From Epiperipatus broadwayi (lineage: Eukaryota > Onychophora > Udeonychophora > Euonychophora > Peripatidae), in contig JAQFVV010006197.1 in the NCBI GenBank assembly GCA_028023455.1, positions 17,295,254 through 17,359,253 on the forward strand: a DNA stretch of 64,000 bases, given 5' to 3'. Shown here piece after piece: positions 33,291-44,590 of this stretch (positions within the stretch are counted from its first letter, which is position 1; the number at the start of each line of letters is the position of its first letter). The notes beneath the pieces were generated by a model. That model ran no database searches. It had not been told where the DNA came from and was given only the letters and a program-made list of their open reading frames with translations. The position numbers and the translations under genes are program-made.

Positions 33291-34340
33291 ACTCTAATTA
33301 ATATACAATCCTTAAGGTCATAATATTAACTAATAAATGTCTTTATCATATAAACAAAATCAAAATTATTTAATATTATTCTTCAAATAAAATATCAATA
33401 TTCAGTGAGCAAAATATTGATTGAAATATTTATCTTAGGTTTATTAGTATCATAAAATGATTTTATTAAGCTTGATAATCATCTTGATTACACAAAATTA
33501 AAAAATAATTTAAGTACTATTTTTATAAAATCTATGTCTACTTTCAAATGCCTTTATTTGTGCCTCAAGACGATTCAAGAGGCATAAGTTTTACAATGAA
33601 ATCAACAAGAATCATTACAAAGAAATTTAGGGAGTGTCGGTGCATGTCAAGCGCATCCACACCCATACACTTGATTCAATGCATATGATTTTGAACATTC
33701 AAGTATAAATGTATGGATAGGTGAGTGGGATATTAATAGTTCCAGAAGTGCAGTGACACAAAATTCACCTGCCCTTCCATACTTACACACATAAACCCAA
33801 CTTCTTATGCTGAAATTATTGCTCACAAAACTGTCCAATTATACATGTCCATTTCTCCATTAGTTATTTGGAGACAAAAATGTTGTTATATTAACAGCAA
33901 TGTTACACTTTCAGAACACTTCTATTCATGTCTCATTATTATTTGGGGCCATAGCTTGAAAGAAACAAGGCAACCGCTTCAGTTGCAGTGGGAATATTGT
34001 CCTTGGATTGTCTAATTGTACAAGTCTATTTCACCATTTGAGCATTCTCAGTACTGTTATAAATGAGAAGGTGTTTGGATTGTCCAATTGTACAAGTCTA
34101 TTTCACCATTAAAGCTCTCCCAGTTCTGTTATAAATGGCTTTATAGGTATATATGCTTATTTCTTGGTTTGCATGGCATACCACTTGTAGAGCAGTCACT
34201 TTCCCATCTATCTATTCCTAATCTTTTATTATTTTGTTCAGGCTTAACTACCTTCATTTTCTAGGATTTATCATCATGACATGTTAGTGCTCTTTGGGCT
34301 GTTATAATTTCTAATTACTAATATATCGATTTATTTATTA
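33291..34340. other. no recognised gene
   Basis: AT-rich DNA holding an imperfect tandem duplication (34005-34143, period 72 bp, GGATTGTCTAATTGTACAAG repeated). Short minus-strand ORFs have no recognisable product. Confidence 0.4.
34005..34143. repeat. 72-bp imperfect tandem duplication
   Basis: Two copies of a unit beginning GGATTGTC(T/C)AATTG with several differences in the second half. Confidence 0.75.
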
Positions 34341-36610
34341 TGTAAGGTAAGCACTACACTAGGCAAGGCATGGCCCTAGTTTGATCTGGTTCCAAGTCTG
34401 ATCGGTTAGCCATGGCTGGCATGTCCTCTTGTCATGGTCCTTGGGTCATTTAACAATTTGAAGTATAATACCTCAATATTTTAATCAATACCCTTTTCAA
34501 AAGTTACCTTATTTCGTGCCAACCAGATGACAAAGTTAACATAAGTTGCCAATCTAACACTGCCAAAGGAGCCCTTTTTAAAAGCTTTCACCATATCCAC
34601 CCAGGCCCAGTCTTTATCTGTGGTCTTTTGCAATGTCAGGTAGCATAGTTTATTCCAGGTTTCACATTCCTGAAGAATGTAGGAAATTGTTTCATCGGTT
34701 TTCTTGCACAGAGGGCATATCGGATTCATTTTATACCTCCGCTTGTGGTGGAGGAATGCAGCCGTTGGTAGCGCCTCAAGGTTAACTTTAATTATAAAGT
34801 CTACTAATTTCACCTCCAGCTTCCAGAACTTTAACCCTGCAAGCCACTTGATGGTCTTAGTGATGGGACTGCTACCATTGATTAGAGCATGGGTGTCCCA
34901 ATAGGAAAGCTTGCCGTTGAAAAGGAAATTGGACATTGTTATATTTTTAGTCACGAGTGTAATCTGTTGCTGTAACCAAATGTTACCCTTACTTGGGGGG
35001 GGGCATCAGTGGGTTCAACCTCATTTATTGGTAGGGGGCTTTCCATTTTTGGATTATCCTGAAATAGTTTGGTTAAAATATTGTGGGCTTTCTGGATTAA
35101 GAAGGTGTTGATTGAATGGAGTCCGAGTCCATTTTGTGATTTAGGCTTTTGAAGGGAGTTGAGGCCAATTACTGCTGTTCTCACACCCTAGCAAAGCCTC
35201 CTACATTGAGTCTCCACCTTTTTTATAAAGATCTTAGTAGGGGAAAAACCGGCCAGAAAATAAGTGATTTTGGGTAGCACAGCTGCATTTAATAGTGCGA
35301 CCTTGGTTAGGAATATCATTGTGTTCTTAATCTTTGTGAGAATATTTTCCTCCAGCTCCCTTCTCATGACACTAGGAGGGGAGGCCAGGCTAAAGCCGAG
35401 GGGGGGTGCTCGGAATCTCCCCTGGATCTGTTTTCCAGTTCTGATCGACCACATGGCTGATTTCGCCTCATTAACTCTTAGACCTGATTCGGAACCAAAT
35501 TGATCCAAGAGCTCCTCCAGCCTACCAACCCCATCCTGTGATGAGAGAAACACAGTCACATCATCCATGTAGGATATGTGGCAGACCTTCTCTCTCAGAA
35601 AAGGGATGACAATTCCCTCAATGGATGCCTCAATGCGTAACAGCAATGGATTGAGGTAAGCCGTGAAGAGGAGTGCACTCAGTGGCGAGCCCTGTGGTAT
35701 TGAAACAGAGGGCTGAAATCCTGGAATCACTCGACCATCCAGTGAGAGAAAGATTTCCCTATTCTGTAGAAGATTCTCGATCATTTGGAGATATGCCTGG
35801 GGCACCAGGAGTTTCTCCCGTATACTGAGTAACACATTGATCTGCACAGTCAAAAGCACCGGCAAAGTCGAGTTGGACCACAACTGGCTGGACCATTTTA
35901 TTCCTGTGTATATGATCTACTATGAGGTGAAACCGACTGATGGCTTCTGCAGTCGAGCTCCCCTTGTTTGCAAATTGGAAGGCTGACAGTTTATCAATAA
36001 TGATCTTCTGTATGTCTTCTTTGATGAGTTTTTCGATTGTTTTTATCAGTAGTGGAATCATGGAAATAGGTCACAGATTCCCCAACTCACATGGCCCCTG
36101 GGGTTTTTTGAGGAGGGGGACCATTGTGATGGGGTAAATCCCACTAATTTCCCGAACTGCCATCAGCCAGTATATCCACCATGTTCTAACAATCGGTATT
36201 GTGAATGAGCTCAGGGTGCAGCAGAAGGATTTTGGGATTCCATGCAGCCCAGGATGTGTGCCATCAGGAAAGGCTCTAAGCGTTGCCAGGATTCTGGCCT
36301 CAGTTATTTTGTGCGGTGTATTTGCCGGGGTGAATTTTCTCCTAATTCTGTTAACACCATTGGGATTAAATTTTTTAATGTAGTGCTGTCTGATCCTGAG
36401 CAGCATGGATGCACCAACATATTTGTTGCCATCTATCTCAATTGAACCTGGTGCCCTGGATTTGCTGTTGGTTCCAAGGGCCCACTTGAGATAACCCCGG
36501 GTCCAGCAATGTCAGTGTTCAATGAATTGCTGAGCTCTTTTAATAGAGAGGTATTCAGCAACCTCCCTCTGTATAAGACTGTATCTAATTTTCAGTTCAA
36601 TTATTTGGGA

Positions 36611-36670
36611 AACATTATGAGCCTCATATGGCATATGTATAACATTATGAGCCTCATATGGCATATGTTG
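36611..36670. repeat. 30-bp exact tandem duplication in ORF2
   Basis: Two exact copies (36611-36640 and 36641-36670) apart from the last bases. Being a multiple of three, it only repeats ten residues (HMPYEAHNV-). Confidence 0.85.
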
Positions 36671-37143
36671 TAATTTATATGCAATATGGTCCAGTTCACT
36701 AATTAAGCGTACAGGACCCCTGCACTTCTGAATGGATATATTAATGCTGTCAGCAAGGGATTTAGTGAAGAGCCTCCAGCCTCTTATTGCAGGCAGGGAC
36801 AACAACTTAATTCTATTGAAGGCAATGTATGACTCAGATACTAATTTAGTGGTTAAGTTCGATTTAGTTAGCATGCGGGTCGTTCTTTCTAGGGAGTTTG
36901 TAGGTTGATCATCATTGAGTGCCAATATTTTGACAAGCACAGCATGATGATCCGAGAAGGCAACAGGGCATAACTTTGCCTCCATTCCCAGGATCAAAGT
37001 TGGGGATACATATATCAGGTCAATCAATGAATGGGCTGACTTAGTATAAAAGGAATAATCACCTTCATGGAAAAACCATTTACCACTCATAAGAGGCTGG
37101 CTAAGGTGGCCTGCATATTTGGCCTGGAATTGGTCATATTTGT

Positions 37144-37253
37144 GATTATAATCACCAATTATTAAGGTTGGGAAAGGGCTGGTTCTCAAGGTGCTATTGA
37201 TTATAATCACCAATTATTAAGGTTGGGAAAGGGCTGGTTCTCAAGGTGCTATT
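37144..37253. repeat. 55-bp exact tandem duplication in ORF2
   Basis: Units 37144-37198 and 37199-37253 are identical. The unit covers the endonuclease GDYN motif and shifts the reading frame. Confidence 0.9.
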
Positions 37254-37663
37254 GATTGAGTTTATAACACTAAATACAGTTTCAGGATCCTTTGGAAGGT
37301 ACAAATTTACTATGTTAAATGAGTGGCCTTTATCTTGTAGTATTGCAATTAGACAATTTAAATTGATCATCAAAATTTTGAAGAAGGAGACAGATGATTT
37401 TTTTATTTATGATTATAGCTACTCCACCTGATGGAGTATTAGAAAAGGAGTAGTGTAGGTAACCCATAGTCTGTAGTAGATCAATGATTTTGTTATCAAA
37501 TCGAAGGTATAATTTAGTTTTGCATAAGCATAGTATGTCTGGGTTGTGCTGTTTGAACCAATATATCAGGGCATATGCCCTGTTAGTGGTGTTCAAGCCC
37601 CTTATGTTCAGTGATGCAATATACATTATTGATGACCTAATACCCACCTGATGATGAGTTAGA

Positions 37664-38034
37664 CTAGTCTCCAGGTGGGTCCCCTGGGTCAAGCTCTCCT
37701 TCTACTGTGATGTCAGGAATAGAGCCTCCCTCTGATGCTGTGAGAGTAGAAGGGGTTTCAATCTCCTCAACTAGAGATATCAGTTCTGGGTGGCCATTTT
37801 CCAATGGGGTGATTTGCAAAGGGGAATCTTTCAGGCTGAGGAGTATCGGGCCATTCAGATAGTCTACCTGTGTTGGTGAACTAGTTCGTGTCTTCTTTCC
37901 CTTAGGTGGGCATTCCTGGTTTGCTGTTTCATGTAATTCTATGAGATCCTCCACAAATTCTGATTCATCACAGTCTGTAGAAGGGGAAGATAATGGTTTA
38001 GGCCTCTTGGATCTTTTTGCTTTCCTGCGATTCT
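37664..38034 (-). pseudogene. ORF1 3' end of Tx1/L1-like LINE
   Basis: An open frame enters from the truncated 5' edge. It is basic at first (RRKAKRSKRPKP), then acidic, and stops at 37664. Its last 29 bases overlap the first ATG of the ORF2 frame (37692). In LINEs ORF1 encodes an RNA-binding protein, but no zinc knuckle or RRM survives in this fragment. The overlap suggests translation of ORF2 by reinitiation or frameshifting. Confidence 0.5.
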
Positions 38035-39100
38035 ATATATATAATTGTTATACTACATATGACCAATATAAAACATATGTATATATTTGAACATATTGTT
38101 AAGCATATATGACTAAGAAAGTTGGTGAATTACAGAGTATAACTGTAGGATTGTACAGATTTTTTTCTATAATAATAATAATAATAATAAAAATATTTTT
38201 CATTTAGAACTAAATCTTTAACTGCAAAACATTACTGACATTTTTATGTCATTTTTAAAACAATAAACTTTTAAAAATGAAATGAAAAGGCTGAAAGAAC
38301 TTTCAACTGAAATTTAAGAATCTAAAAAAAAAACAAAAAACATTCTTTTAGTATAGGAATGTTATACATTCCTATAGATGTTATATAATGAACTTTCAAA
38401 TAGCTCATTAATATATTTTATAGTACTTGTAATACAAGCTTGACAAATTAGATCATGTGACATACGACTTGGATTTTTTTTTTTAATTTCTATAGATATA
38501 CAATAATGAATTACCTCTTTAGATCATTAATCTTCTCAATTTGTACTTTGTACAAATAATATGTTAGATTTCTATGTACATATAACTTGTTGCTAGTAAA
38601 CCTATGGTTTGCAAGAGATTTCCTGACCTTTAAATATAAAAGCTGTGAATAACCAATAAATAATTTTCAATCAAGTGAATCTTTTGTCTTTTCTGCCTTT
38701 TAGCTCATCTTTTTTATTCTGATGCTTCAATTACATAGGTTGGTGTAGTGTATGTATTGTATAGCCATTTTTTTGCATTTTAATTAATAACTGTAATATT
38801 GACTCTATTGTTTTTATATATGTGTGAACATGCACCTTTGAAAACAATACAGAAACTTAAAAGAAGTTTAATGAGTGATAAGGACATATGATTAACAGAT
38901 GGAATAAAACTGCAAAAGAGATACAGGTTATTATCATGTTCATTTTAAACATTTTCTGATGGACTGAACTTAACACTTACTAAATTAATGAATTGTACTT
39001 TTCATATGATTATGATAATGTGAACAAAATGAGGGGTATTTTGATCATTTTTTGAATAATTATACAAAAATTCATTGTATTTAATGACTTATTAATCCAA
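38035..39100. other. no recognised gene
   Basis: Very AT-rich, with an ATA-repeat run near 38170-38190. The left flank of the young LINE-3 copy. Confidence 0.45.
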
Positions 39101-39111
39101 ATGATCCATAT
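39101..39111 (-). repeat. LINE-3 target-site duplication (3' side)
   Basis: ATGATCCATAT occurs here and at 39626-39636, flanking the element exactly. Confidence 0.8.
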
Positions 39112-39625
39112 CATCATCATCATCATCATTATCAACCATTATCAATCCACTGCAGGATGAAGGTCTCTCCAAGTTTAATCCATCTTCTCCGATCTTTAGC
39201 TTCTCTTCTCCACATCACCCCTACACACTTTCTTATTTCATCCATCCATCTCACATGTGGTCTCTTTCTAGGTCTTTTACAATCTCTTGGAATCCAGTTT
39301 AAAATTTCAATTGTCCATCTATTATCATCTCTTCTAGCAATATGTCCAGCCCAACTCCACGTCAATCTTTTAATTTTTTCAATGAGATCAGTAACACCTG
39401 TTTGTTCTCTTACCCATACATTGCGTTTTCGATCTCTTCTTGTTACTCCTAACATACATCTCTCCATACTTCTTTGAGTGGTCTGAAGTCTCTGTATTGC
39501 TCTTCTATTAAGTGTCCAAGTCTCAGATCCATAAGTAAGAACTGGTAAAACAGATTTGTTAAAAACCTTCCTTTTCAAACACATAGGCATATTTCCTTTT
39601 AGTATCAAGTTATTTCTACCAAAAG
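39112..39625 (-). mobile_element. LINE-3: young, strongly 5'-truncated RTE-like copy
   Basis: A 514-bp insertion with an 11-bp duplication and a (TGATGA) tail on the minus strand. The same tail and duplication length occur in LINE-1, so the two share insertion chemistry. It begins within the words SFGRNNLILKGN, which are also present in the longer copy at about 47110. Confidence 0.85.
39132..39625 (-). CDS. C-terminal end of LINE-3 reverse transcriptase ORF (undamaged piece)
   Basis: The frame is open from the truncation point to the stop at 39132. Motifs: LPVLTYGSETWTLNRR, a lysine/arginine-rich part (TRRDRKRN), WSWAGHIARRDDNRWTI, WIPRDCKRPRKRPHVRW and GETFILQWIDNG. This is the conserved C terminus following the RT in RTE-like elements. 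The function of this end is not established; it is basic and may bind RNA. No stop or shift is seen, so it is the youngest LINE-3 copy. It is not an independent gene: the ATG at 39707 lies in flanking DNA. Confidence 0.75.
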
Positions 39626-39636
39626 ATGATCCATAT
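39626..39636 (-). repeat. LINE-3 target-site duplication (5' side)
   Basis: Exact copy of ATGATCCATAT next to the truncated end of the element. Confidence 0.8.
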
Positions 39637-40672
39637 AGATTTAGATATTTAGCTTGATGATGTGAAAATAGTTGTTTGTAATTTTGAAGAGGATTACAGC
39701 TCTTCATAGGATCCCTAGAAATGTTTTACGACATTAGTGGTGTGTTAGTTTTGAAACTAAAATTTATTAAAAATATATTCACCATAAAGAATGAATTTGT
39801 AATGGTAAATAAAATAGAAAAGACAACAGTGAGCTTCGTAGCATATTATTGTGAGCATTTACAATAAATATATTTTCCAAGAATTTTATTAAATATATTT
39901 TCCAATCATAAATGAGTGATTTTTAGAGGTGTGGGCTATTTTATAGAACCAAAAGGACTTTAGATATGTTATTGTTGCTACCAGGAAAATATAAAGCATT
40001 TAATTCAGTATGGCATGAGTGGAGACATTGTTCTATAATAAGAGCCACATACAATAATTTTCATTCATTTTTGAAGTGACACAGACTATCAAATATCAAA
40101 ATATTTTTTTTGTCAAGCCAAATACAATAAAACCAATGTCAACTCTTTTAACTAATATCATTTAGAAGTTAAATATTTACAATTCCAAAATATCAGTTTT
40201 TTTACTTTTCTCTAAGGCATTCGCAAAATAAAATATTCTAAGATGCTATACTGTTATCAAATATTCATATAAAATGGAAATGAAAACGATTGTCTCAGGA
40301 GCTGCACGGACTAGCTATAGAAGCCGCATTCAATTCACAAGCCACAGTTTGCCAACCATTGATATACAATACGTTTATTTATAATATATAGCTTTACATA
40401 ATAATATGGGATATGGATTCATGAATCACAAGTATATTGTAATATTGAGTTTGAATTTATTAAAAGCAAAAACATAAAATTTATATTTATTAATATATAA
40501 TTACATTTTGATTGTGATATTATTGCCAATTTTAATAATGCCATACAGAGTCTTTATTCTTTTAAATGAAGATGACAAAATGTATTTAATTGTTTTTAAT
40601 AAACTAAAGACCAGCATTTCAAGCTAATGTACATGCACTTTTTTTTTTATGAATGTTAATAATAAATGAATA
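39637..40672. other. no recognised gene
   Basis: AT-rich DNA. The interval 39980-40090 has scattered LINE-like words but nothing that can be assigned. Confidence 0.4.
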
Positions 40673-41879
40673 CACCTGGGTCTCTTTTTACGCGGACTTA
40701 TTTAACACGATTTTGAAGTTATGCGATTCGTGTTTCACCGGAAGTCGACCTCCAATAATGCGCTATTACTTTAAATAATAAATTTCGCGCACTTACGTTA
40801 CATTGAAAGTAATTGCACATTATTGGAATTCTACTTTCATCTTAGTAATTTCAATATTTTCAGTGCTTTATAATAGTAAGATTTTATGCAATAATGAAAT
40901 TAAAATCATGATTTCCACATTTTATGTATACACACATTAAATTTTACAAGATTATAATGTAAATTTGTTCAAGCATTGTGTGTGTTAATTTTGCATTTTA
41001 AATCACATTCTGTTTTTGCTTTTTAAAAAAGAACGTAATCAATTATTAATCATTTAGTGTCCACAAGTTTATTTTTAAAAGGTCAGTAATAGCAGTGGGC
41101 ATAATTAAAAATTAAAATCTGAATTTTAATTGTAATTAACAATTTAAAAATTACTTACGGGCGACTTGAAATTAATGTGATGTAAAATGAAATTTGATTT
41201 TTAAACAGATTTGAAAATTAAAGACAAAAATAAGAATTTAATTTTTAGTTGTTAGTTTTAATTAAATTTTTCCCATCAGTGGTGAATAAATATCTTTTTA
41301 TTATCATAAGTCTAAGTTCATAAACAATTAATAAAATCATCATCATCATTGTCAACAGAAAACCATTAACACAACATGAGAGTGAACTTGGTGCTAGTTG
41401 TATTTCCTCTTGTGAGAATAATTGCTGAGATATTCTTGACTTCATTTAAGGAGAAGCCAAATACATCACATCACATCACATGAGAATCTGATTTTTTACT
41501 AGTTTGCAAGCGAACGTGTTTTGGGGCAAATAGCGATAATAATTAAAACGTGTATAAAAAATGTAAATTACTGTACTGTAAATTATGCATAAAAATATAT
41601 TATTTTGAATAAAATTAAATATTATAGTTAAAAAAAGTTTGTCTTGTATCAATTTTTTTCAAATTTGAAATTTTTTATTAGTCATATTTTATTTCCTTAT
41701 TTTTTTTTTTGCGTGAATTTTAAAGTAATTTTATGTTGGTGCTTTGCTTTTACGCGAATTTTGCAAAATCACAGACCGCATCCCCCCTTTTTAAATGTAA
41801 ATTATGTCTATTTTTGCGCGATTTCATTTGCGCATGTTTTCTGAGGAACCTATCTATCGCGTAAAACGAGACCCAGGTG
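40673..41879. mobile_element. Tigger/pogo-like non-autonomous DNA transposon, copy 1
   Basis: The element is 1,207 bp with terminal inverted repeats CACCTGGGTCTC / GAGACCCAGGTG and a TA on each side (40671-40672 and 41880-41881). Subterminal sequence such as TTTTACGCGATAGATAGG resembles the ends of Tigger-type elements. No transposase remains; the ORFs inside are AT-rich noise. It matches the copy at 48083-49379 over its whole length in opposite orientation. A subterminal hairpin (AATAATGCGCTATTACTTT and its complement) lies near 40755-40850. Confidence 0.7.
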
Positions 41880-41881
41880 TA

Positions 41882-42733
41882 CTTTCATTTCCAACACAAG
41901 ATAAAGTCTTTGTGAAAGAATAAAATAAATCCACATATTCTTTCAACCCAAATGCTTAAGTATGGGCAAATCTTAAGTACCGGAAATGAAAGCGTGAAGA
42001 TAAACCAATCACTTTAAATTACTCTTTACCATGTCTGAATGAATGATGCCTATGAAATTGTTTTTAAAAACACTTGGATGCTTCAGAAACTTTGGCTTTG
42101 GACAGTTTAAATATATGAATCAGATTAAATGTCTTCAGCTTTTAAAAAAGAAAGGTACAAAATGTACCCCACCACTAATGTGCTATTGCATTTAACAAAT
42201 GCTAAAAGAGAATATTTCGCCACATTAATTGGAAGTTAGACTTAAAATGCTAATTTAGTGTTAGAATATCACACAACCTCCTAAGCAATTGTTGATATGA
42301 ATATTATTTTATTACTAACGTTTTTGTGTGAAAGGTTTTTACTTCACAAAATGTTTTGTATAAAAGACAGACATGAACAATTCTATTTAATTGATATAGA
42401 AACATTATGAAAATATTTGTAGAAGTTCTTTAATATTTTCAAAACACAACAGCAAAATCATATGGTCATATACTGTAGTATGTTATATACCTTGCTGAAT
42501 ATATTTGATGATAGTGAAAGTCATATTTTCATTGGATTGGACATGAGAAGCAAATGAATAGTACCAGATTTTGTAAAAAAATATTTTATGTTGAACTGAT
42601 CTTGATTATTATGCGATAGATATTTTTATATTACTAAAATTATTTCAAAAACGGTGTAAAAGATTACACAAGTTATGGTCTACATTGATTTTTTCTTTTG
42701 CAATTAGGGAAAGGAAAAAAAATTTTTTTACAG
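41882..42733. other. no recognised gene
   Basis: AT-rich DNA with no frame or repeat that could be assigned. Confidence 0.4.
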
Positions 42734-42911
42734 AACTTATGTGTGTGCGCGTGCGCATAATTGAAATTCTCTCTAGCTATAATATATAAAAATACTTTTT
42801 AAAGATAAAAGAGTGTACTAATAACTTATGTGTGTGCGCGTGCGCATAATTGAAATTCTCTCTAGCTATAATATATAAAAATACTTTTTAAAGATAAAAG
42901 AGTGTACTAAT
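42734..42911. repeat. 89-bp exact tandem duplication
   Basis: Units 42734-42822 and 42823-42911 are identical and include TGTGTGTGCGCGTGCGCATA. The longest exact duplication in the window. Confidence 0.9.
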
Positions 42912-42930
42912 TTTCTTTTCCTTTTTTTTA

Positions 42931-43325
42931 TCTAGAGGATTTTCTGCAATACTTTTGCTAGAAGAAATGATTTTCAATCGATCAGAAATTTATTTCTAAA
43001 TATTTTTTCTATCTGTCCAATATTTGTATTTGGCAAGTTTATGAAATGTTTTTAATTTTTAATCTTGCCAATGATAATTTAAATATCAATATTCTGTAAT
43101 ATATACTTATAAATTTACAGTGCTAAAAGATTATATGAAATATTTAACACTACAAATTCTTGAATATCACAGAATATTGGTATTTAAATAAACATTGACA
43201 AGATTAAACATGAAAAACATTTAATACTTATACAAATTTCAGTCGGGTTAAAAAATATTTAGAAATAAATTTCTAATTAATTGAAATTCATTCTCTCTAA
43301 TAAAAGCATTGCAGATAATTCTACT
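42931..43325. repeat. inverted-repeat (foldback) element
   Basis: Two diverged arms of about 160-190 bp meet near 43128. GAAATTTATTTCTAAATATT in the left arm matches the complement of the right arm, as do TTTCTGCAAT at the left end and ATTGCAGATA at the right end. It may be a foldback or MITE element. No terminal duplication was fixed. Confidence 0.6.
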
Positions 43326-44073
43326 CATATATGGATGTGGTTAAATTAGATATTTTTTTAACTTTAAAAAGGTATTGTCATTTGCTAGCATTAGAGAGTA
43401 CTATACAGAAGTAATATTAACAGGACGAGTCCAGAAAAGTGACTAAAATTAAACAAAGCAATTGAAAAGAGCTTGAGGTATTAGCAGAACCTATTCTGGT
43501 AGATTTGGTACGGCAGGGTATAAATAGAAAAGAAAAAGAAAAAAGGGGTGGTGGTATAGGTATTATATCAAAAAAATATTTAAATATTGTTGAAATAGTA
43601 AATCTGATTCAGATTTGCATTTCACGGTTTATTCCACTTATCCACCTACTAATAGGATTTGATTTCAACCCATGTATGTGTATAATGTAAGTAATAATAT
43701 CTGTGTATATAAATGTATTGGTGTATAAAAATGTTTTTTTCTTGTATTGTGATTATTAATCTACTTAAATCATAATCAATTTAATTAACAGTTATAATTT
43801 ATTTCAAATAATGTATATAATATTGTTTTTTTTCCTTTAAGATATATAACAAAATAATAGAAGTTTTCTTTTCTTTTTTATTATATATATGTTTGTTTTA
43901 TTATTTATTAAGCCAAGATGGCATTCTAAAAGATTTTTGCCTCAATAAGAATCTTAAAGTAAAATCCAACATTTGGAAATATATTGTAAAATCAAATACT
44001 TTGGAATTTGTATTAGCACGTTAATGGAAGTTCTACATTGTTTAAATGAATGTTAAAAGTTTAAATGAATGTT
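43326..44073. other. no recognised gene
   Basis: AT-rich DNA. A 19-bp duplication (TTTAAATGAATGTTAAAAG, 44041-44078) lies at its end, next to the small tRNA-derived insertion. Confidence 0.4.
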
Positions 44074-44090
44074 AAAAATATGTAAATAAT
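44074..44090 (+). repeat. 17-bp target-site duplication, left of tRNA-derived insert
   Basis: AAAAATATGTAAATAAT occurs exactly here and at 44192-44208. Confidence 0.75.
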
Positions 44091-44191
44091 TGTCAAGCAT
44101 TGGTGGTCGAGAGGTCAGCAATGGCTGTTTTACAAGCAGTTGTTCCGGGTTAGTTGGTTCGGTTCCCAGATGATGCTATGACACATGAGAA
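44091..44191 (+). mobile_element. tRNA-derived mini-SINE or tRNA retropseudogene
   Basis: About 100 bp lies between two 17-bp direct repeats. It contains an A-box-like TGGTCGAGAGGTCAGC and a B-box-like GGTTCGGTTCCC separated by about 50 bp, as in a class II (Ser/Leu-type) tRNA or a SINE head. It ends in a short GAGAAAA tail. The 3' part lacks a good acceptor stem, so it is not a functional tRNA gene. The perfect duplication shows it arrived by target-primed reverse transcription. Confidence 0.65.
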
Positions 44192-44208
44192 AAAAATATG
44201 TAAATAAT
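44192..44208 (+). repeat. 17-bp target-site duplication, right
   Basis: Second exact copy of AAAAATATGTAAATAAT. Confidence 0.75.
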
Positions 44209-44590
44209 GTTAAAAGTACAAGATTGTTCAAAAATAAACCATTGATCCTTATCGAGGTTCGAATTTTCTAAAAATATAAATTAATGCATTTTCTTTGATT
44301 CCTCTTGGAGGCCTTAAAGAAACTGAGCAGGGCAAATTCCTAATGTCCACTCCATACATTCTTGTCATTGCAGCTGTTATTACTATGTGATTATTCATGT
44401 AGTATATGAACATGGATGGGTTGCTCACCAACACGCATTAGCCAGCATGGTGAGTTTATTAGCTTTTTACCTCTGAGTTTAAGATCAAGAAACACCATGG
44501 TCTTTCTTCTCAGCTGCCTGATAAGGCAGAATTAATGTTTGTGTAAATGATAAATATTTTTCTAATACATATATGCAATTATGACAGACA
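44209..44590. other. no recognised gene
   Basis: Moderately AT-rich DNA before the LINE-3 copy. Part may be that element's 5' UTR. Confidence 0.35.

Larger units (their letters stand above)
34481..37692 (-). pseudogene. ORF2 of Tx1/L1-like LINE (endonuclease, RT, zinc-binding end)
   Basis: Order on the minus strand: endonuclease (SLNIRGLNTTNRAYALIYWF, LIIGDYNHKYDQ near 37140, SDHHAVLV near 36945); reverse transcriptase (PLLKKPQGP, LDFAGAFDCADQ near 35850, IPQGSPLSALLF near 35690, catalytic SYMDD near 35565); then a C-terminal CPLCKKTDETISYILQECE (about 34690-34720), a CCHC-type zinc-binding block of L1/Tx1-like LINEs. Breaks: a frameshift in an A run near 37390; a 55-bp duplication at 37144-37253; TGA at 36071-36073; a shift near 35830; TAG at 35188-35190; a shift at a G9 run near 35000. 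The catalytic box is YMDD rather than the FADD of the other LINEs here. Confidence 0.8.
34341..38034 (-). mobile_element. Tx1/L1-like LINE, 5' truncated, GC-richer
   Basis: The element contains the end of ORF1, an overlapping ORF2 and a 3' UTR ending near TTACATAATAAATAAATCG on the minus strand. Its base composition is visibly less AT-rich than the DNA on both sides, which are sharp boundaries. The 5' end (about 38034) is truncated within ORF1. No clear target-site duplication was found. The compositional contrast suggests a recent arrival or an element with its own codon habits. Confidence 0.75.

Noticed and set aside
41245-41445. ORF inside the Tigger-like element as a transposase
   Set aside because: It is 66 codons of low-complexity sequence with no DDE motif; the counterpart region in copy 2 is not conserved as an ORF.
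44101-44171. Functional tRNA gene
   Set aside because: The acceptor stem does not pair and the flanking 17-bp duplication shows it is a retroinserted copy.
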